64,000 nt of DNA from Pseudomonas sp. P8_229 (lineage in GTDB: Bacteria > Pseudomonadota > Gammaproteobacteria > Pseudomonadales > Pseudomonadaceae): positions 3,906,501 to 3,970,500 of the forward strand of contig NZ_CP125378.1 in NCBI RefSeq assembly GCF_034008635.1, written 5' to 3'. Positions within the stretch are counted from its first letter, which is position 1. Each line of letters starts with the position of its first letter. Shown here piece after piece: positions 63,806-64,000 of the stretch. The position numbers were made by a program, and so were the translations under genes. The notes below the pieces were generated by a model. That model had not been told where the DNA came from. It worked only from the letters and a program-made list of their open reading frames with translations, and did no database searches.

Positions 63806-64000
63806 TCAGATTGGCCTGTTTAAAGTCGTTTCAAATAACCAGAACCTTCCCACAAGGTTTTCAGGTTGTCCGTCGGACGCCGGCTCTCTGGCCTTGGGTT
63901 GTCGCTGAAGATTCAGCGATCGGGCGTGAGAACCCGGCAGTTCATAGTCATTCAGTGCCATACCCGCATAATTGCCGCCAGCCAGTACGCTGTATGCAAT
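63806..64000 (-). CDS. Possible C-terminal end of an unknown protein, cut by the window
   Basis: A frame open from the right edge for 65 codons to a TGA at 63806-63808. It contains ALNDYELPGSHARSLNLQ and ends RFWLFETTLNRPI. The composition is consistent with coding but gives no family. The start lies outside the window. Confidence 0.35.
   Translation of the reverse strand: MAYSVLAGGNYAGMALNDYELPGSHARSLNLQRQPKAREPASDGQPENLVGRFWLFETTLNRPI

Overview
The window looks like chromosome of a Pseudomonas species, most likely of the fluorescens group. GC content is high. Many gaps between genes carry REP/REPIN pairs of the families built on GGAGTGAGCCTGCTCGCGAT and GGGAGCGGGCTTGCTCGCGA. Several blocks keep a gene order I know from P. 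aeruginosa: a DUF1631 gene, ampD, ampE and a chemotaxis receptor; piuB, piuA, piuC and a Sel1-repeat gene next to an ornithine decarboxylase; and a dpp operon with several binding proteins and opdP. No rRNA, tRNA, CRISPR array or transposase was seen.

Layout. 1-6.5 kb: the end of a DUF1631 gene, ampDE, a methyl-accepting chemotaxis protein and a small zinc-ribbon membrane protein. 6.5-14.2 kb: a TatD-family nuclease and the fructose PTS locus, with the repressor gene fruR divergent from fruBKA and an FruR operator between them. 14.3-22.7 kb: a Tat-exported PhoD-type phosphatase, then the siderophore locus (PepSY-flavoreductase fusion, TonB receptor, Fe(II) dioxygenase, Sel1 protein). 23-24.4 kb: ornithine decarboxylase behind a leader that holds a terminator-like hairpin and a short ORF. 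24.8-28.3 kb: a four-gene osmoprotectant ABC importer. 28.6-30.2 kb: prfC. 30.2-31.4 kb: a gene-free composite repeat, made of a 356-bp dispersed element and nine 72-bp tandem units. 31.5-33.2 kb: an MFS transporter and a small acidic exported protein.

33.6-49.7 kb is the most unusual part: a tightly packed cluster of nine genes on one strand. It has a three-gene ABC-2 exporter, an NRPS with domains A-T-C-T-E-C, an SbnA-like synthase, an A-T protein, a stand-alone condensation domain, an SbnB-like dehydrogenase and a cobalamin-type radical SAM enzyme resembling the PhpK family. SbnA and SbnB together make L-2,3-diaminopropionate, so I infer a small peptide that contains diaminopropionate, is epimerised, is modified by the radical SAM enzyme and is exported. 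There is no thioesterase, no MbtH-like protein, no regulator and no phosphonate gene. I cannot match the cluster to a described product. It is bracketed by two direct copies of a 62-bp hairpin sequence.

49.8-63.2 kb: a DUF2087-like gene, then the dpp operon on the minus strand: three peptide-binding proteins, the OprD-type porin OpdP, a fourth binding protein and dppBCDF. The segment ends with a second copy of the dispersed element plus two 72-bp units, in the same orientation as the first copy, and a fragment of a probable minus-strand gene at the right edge.
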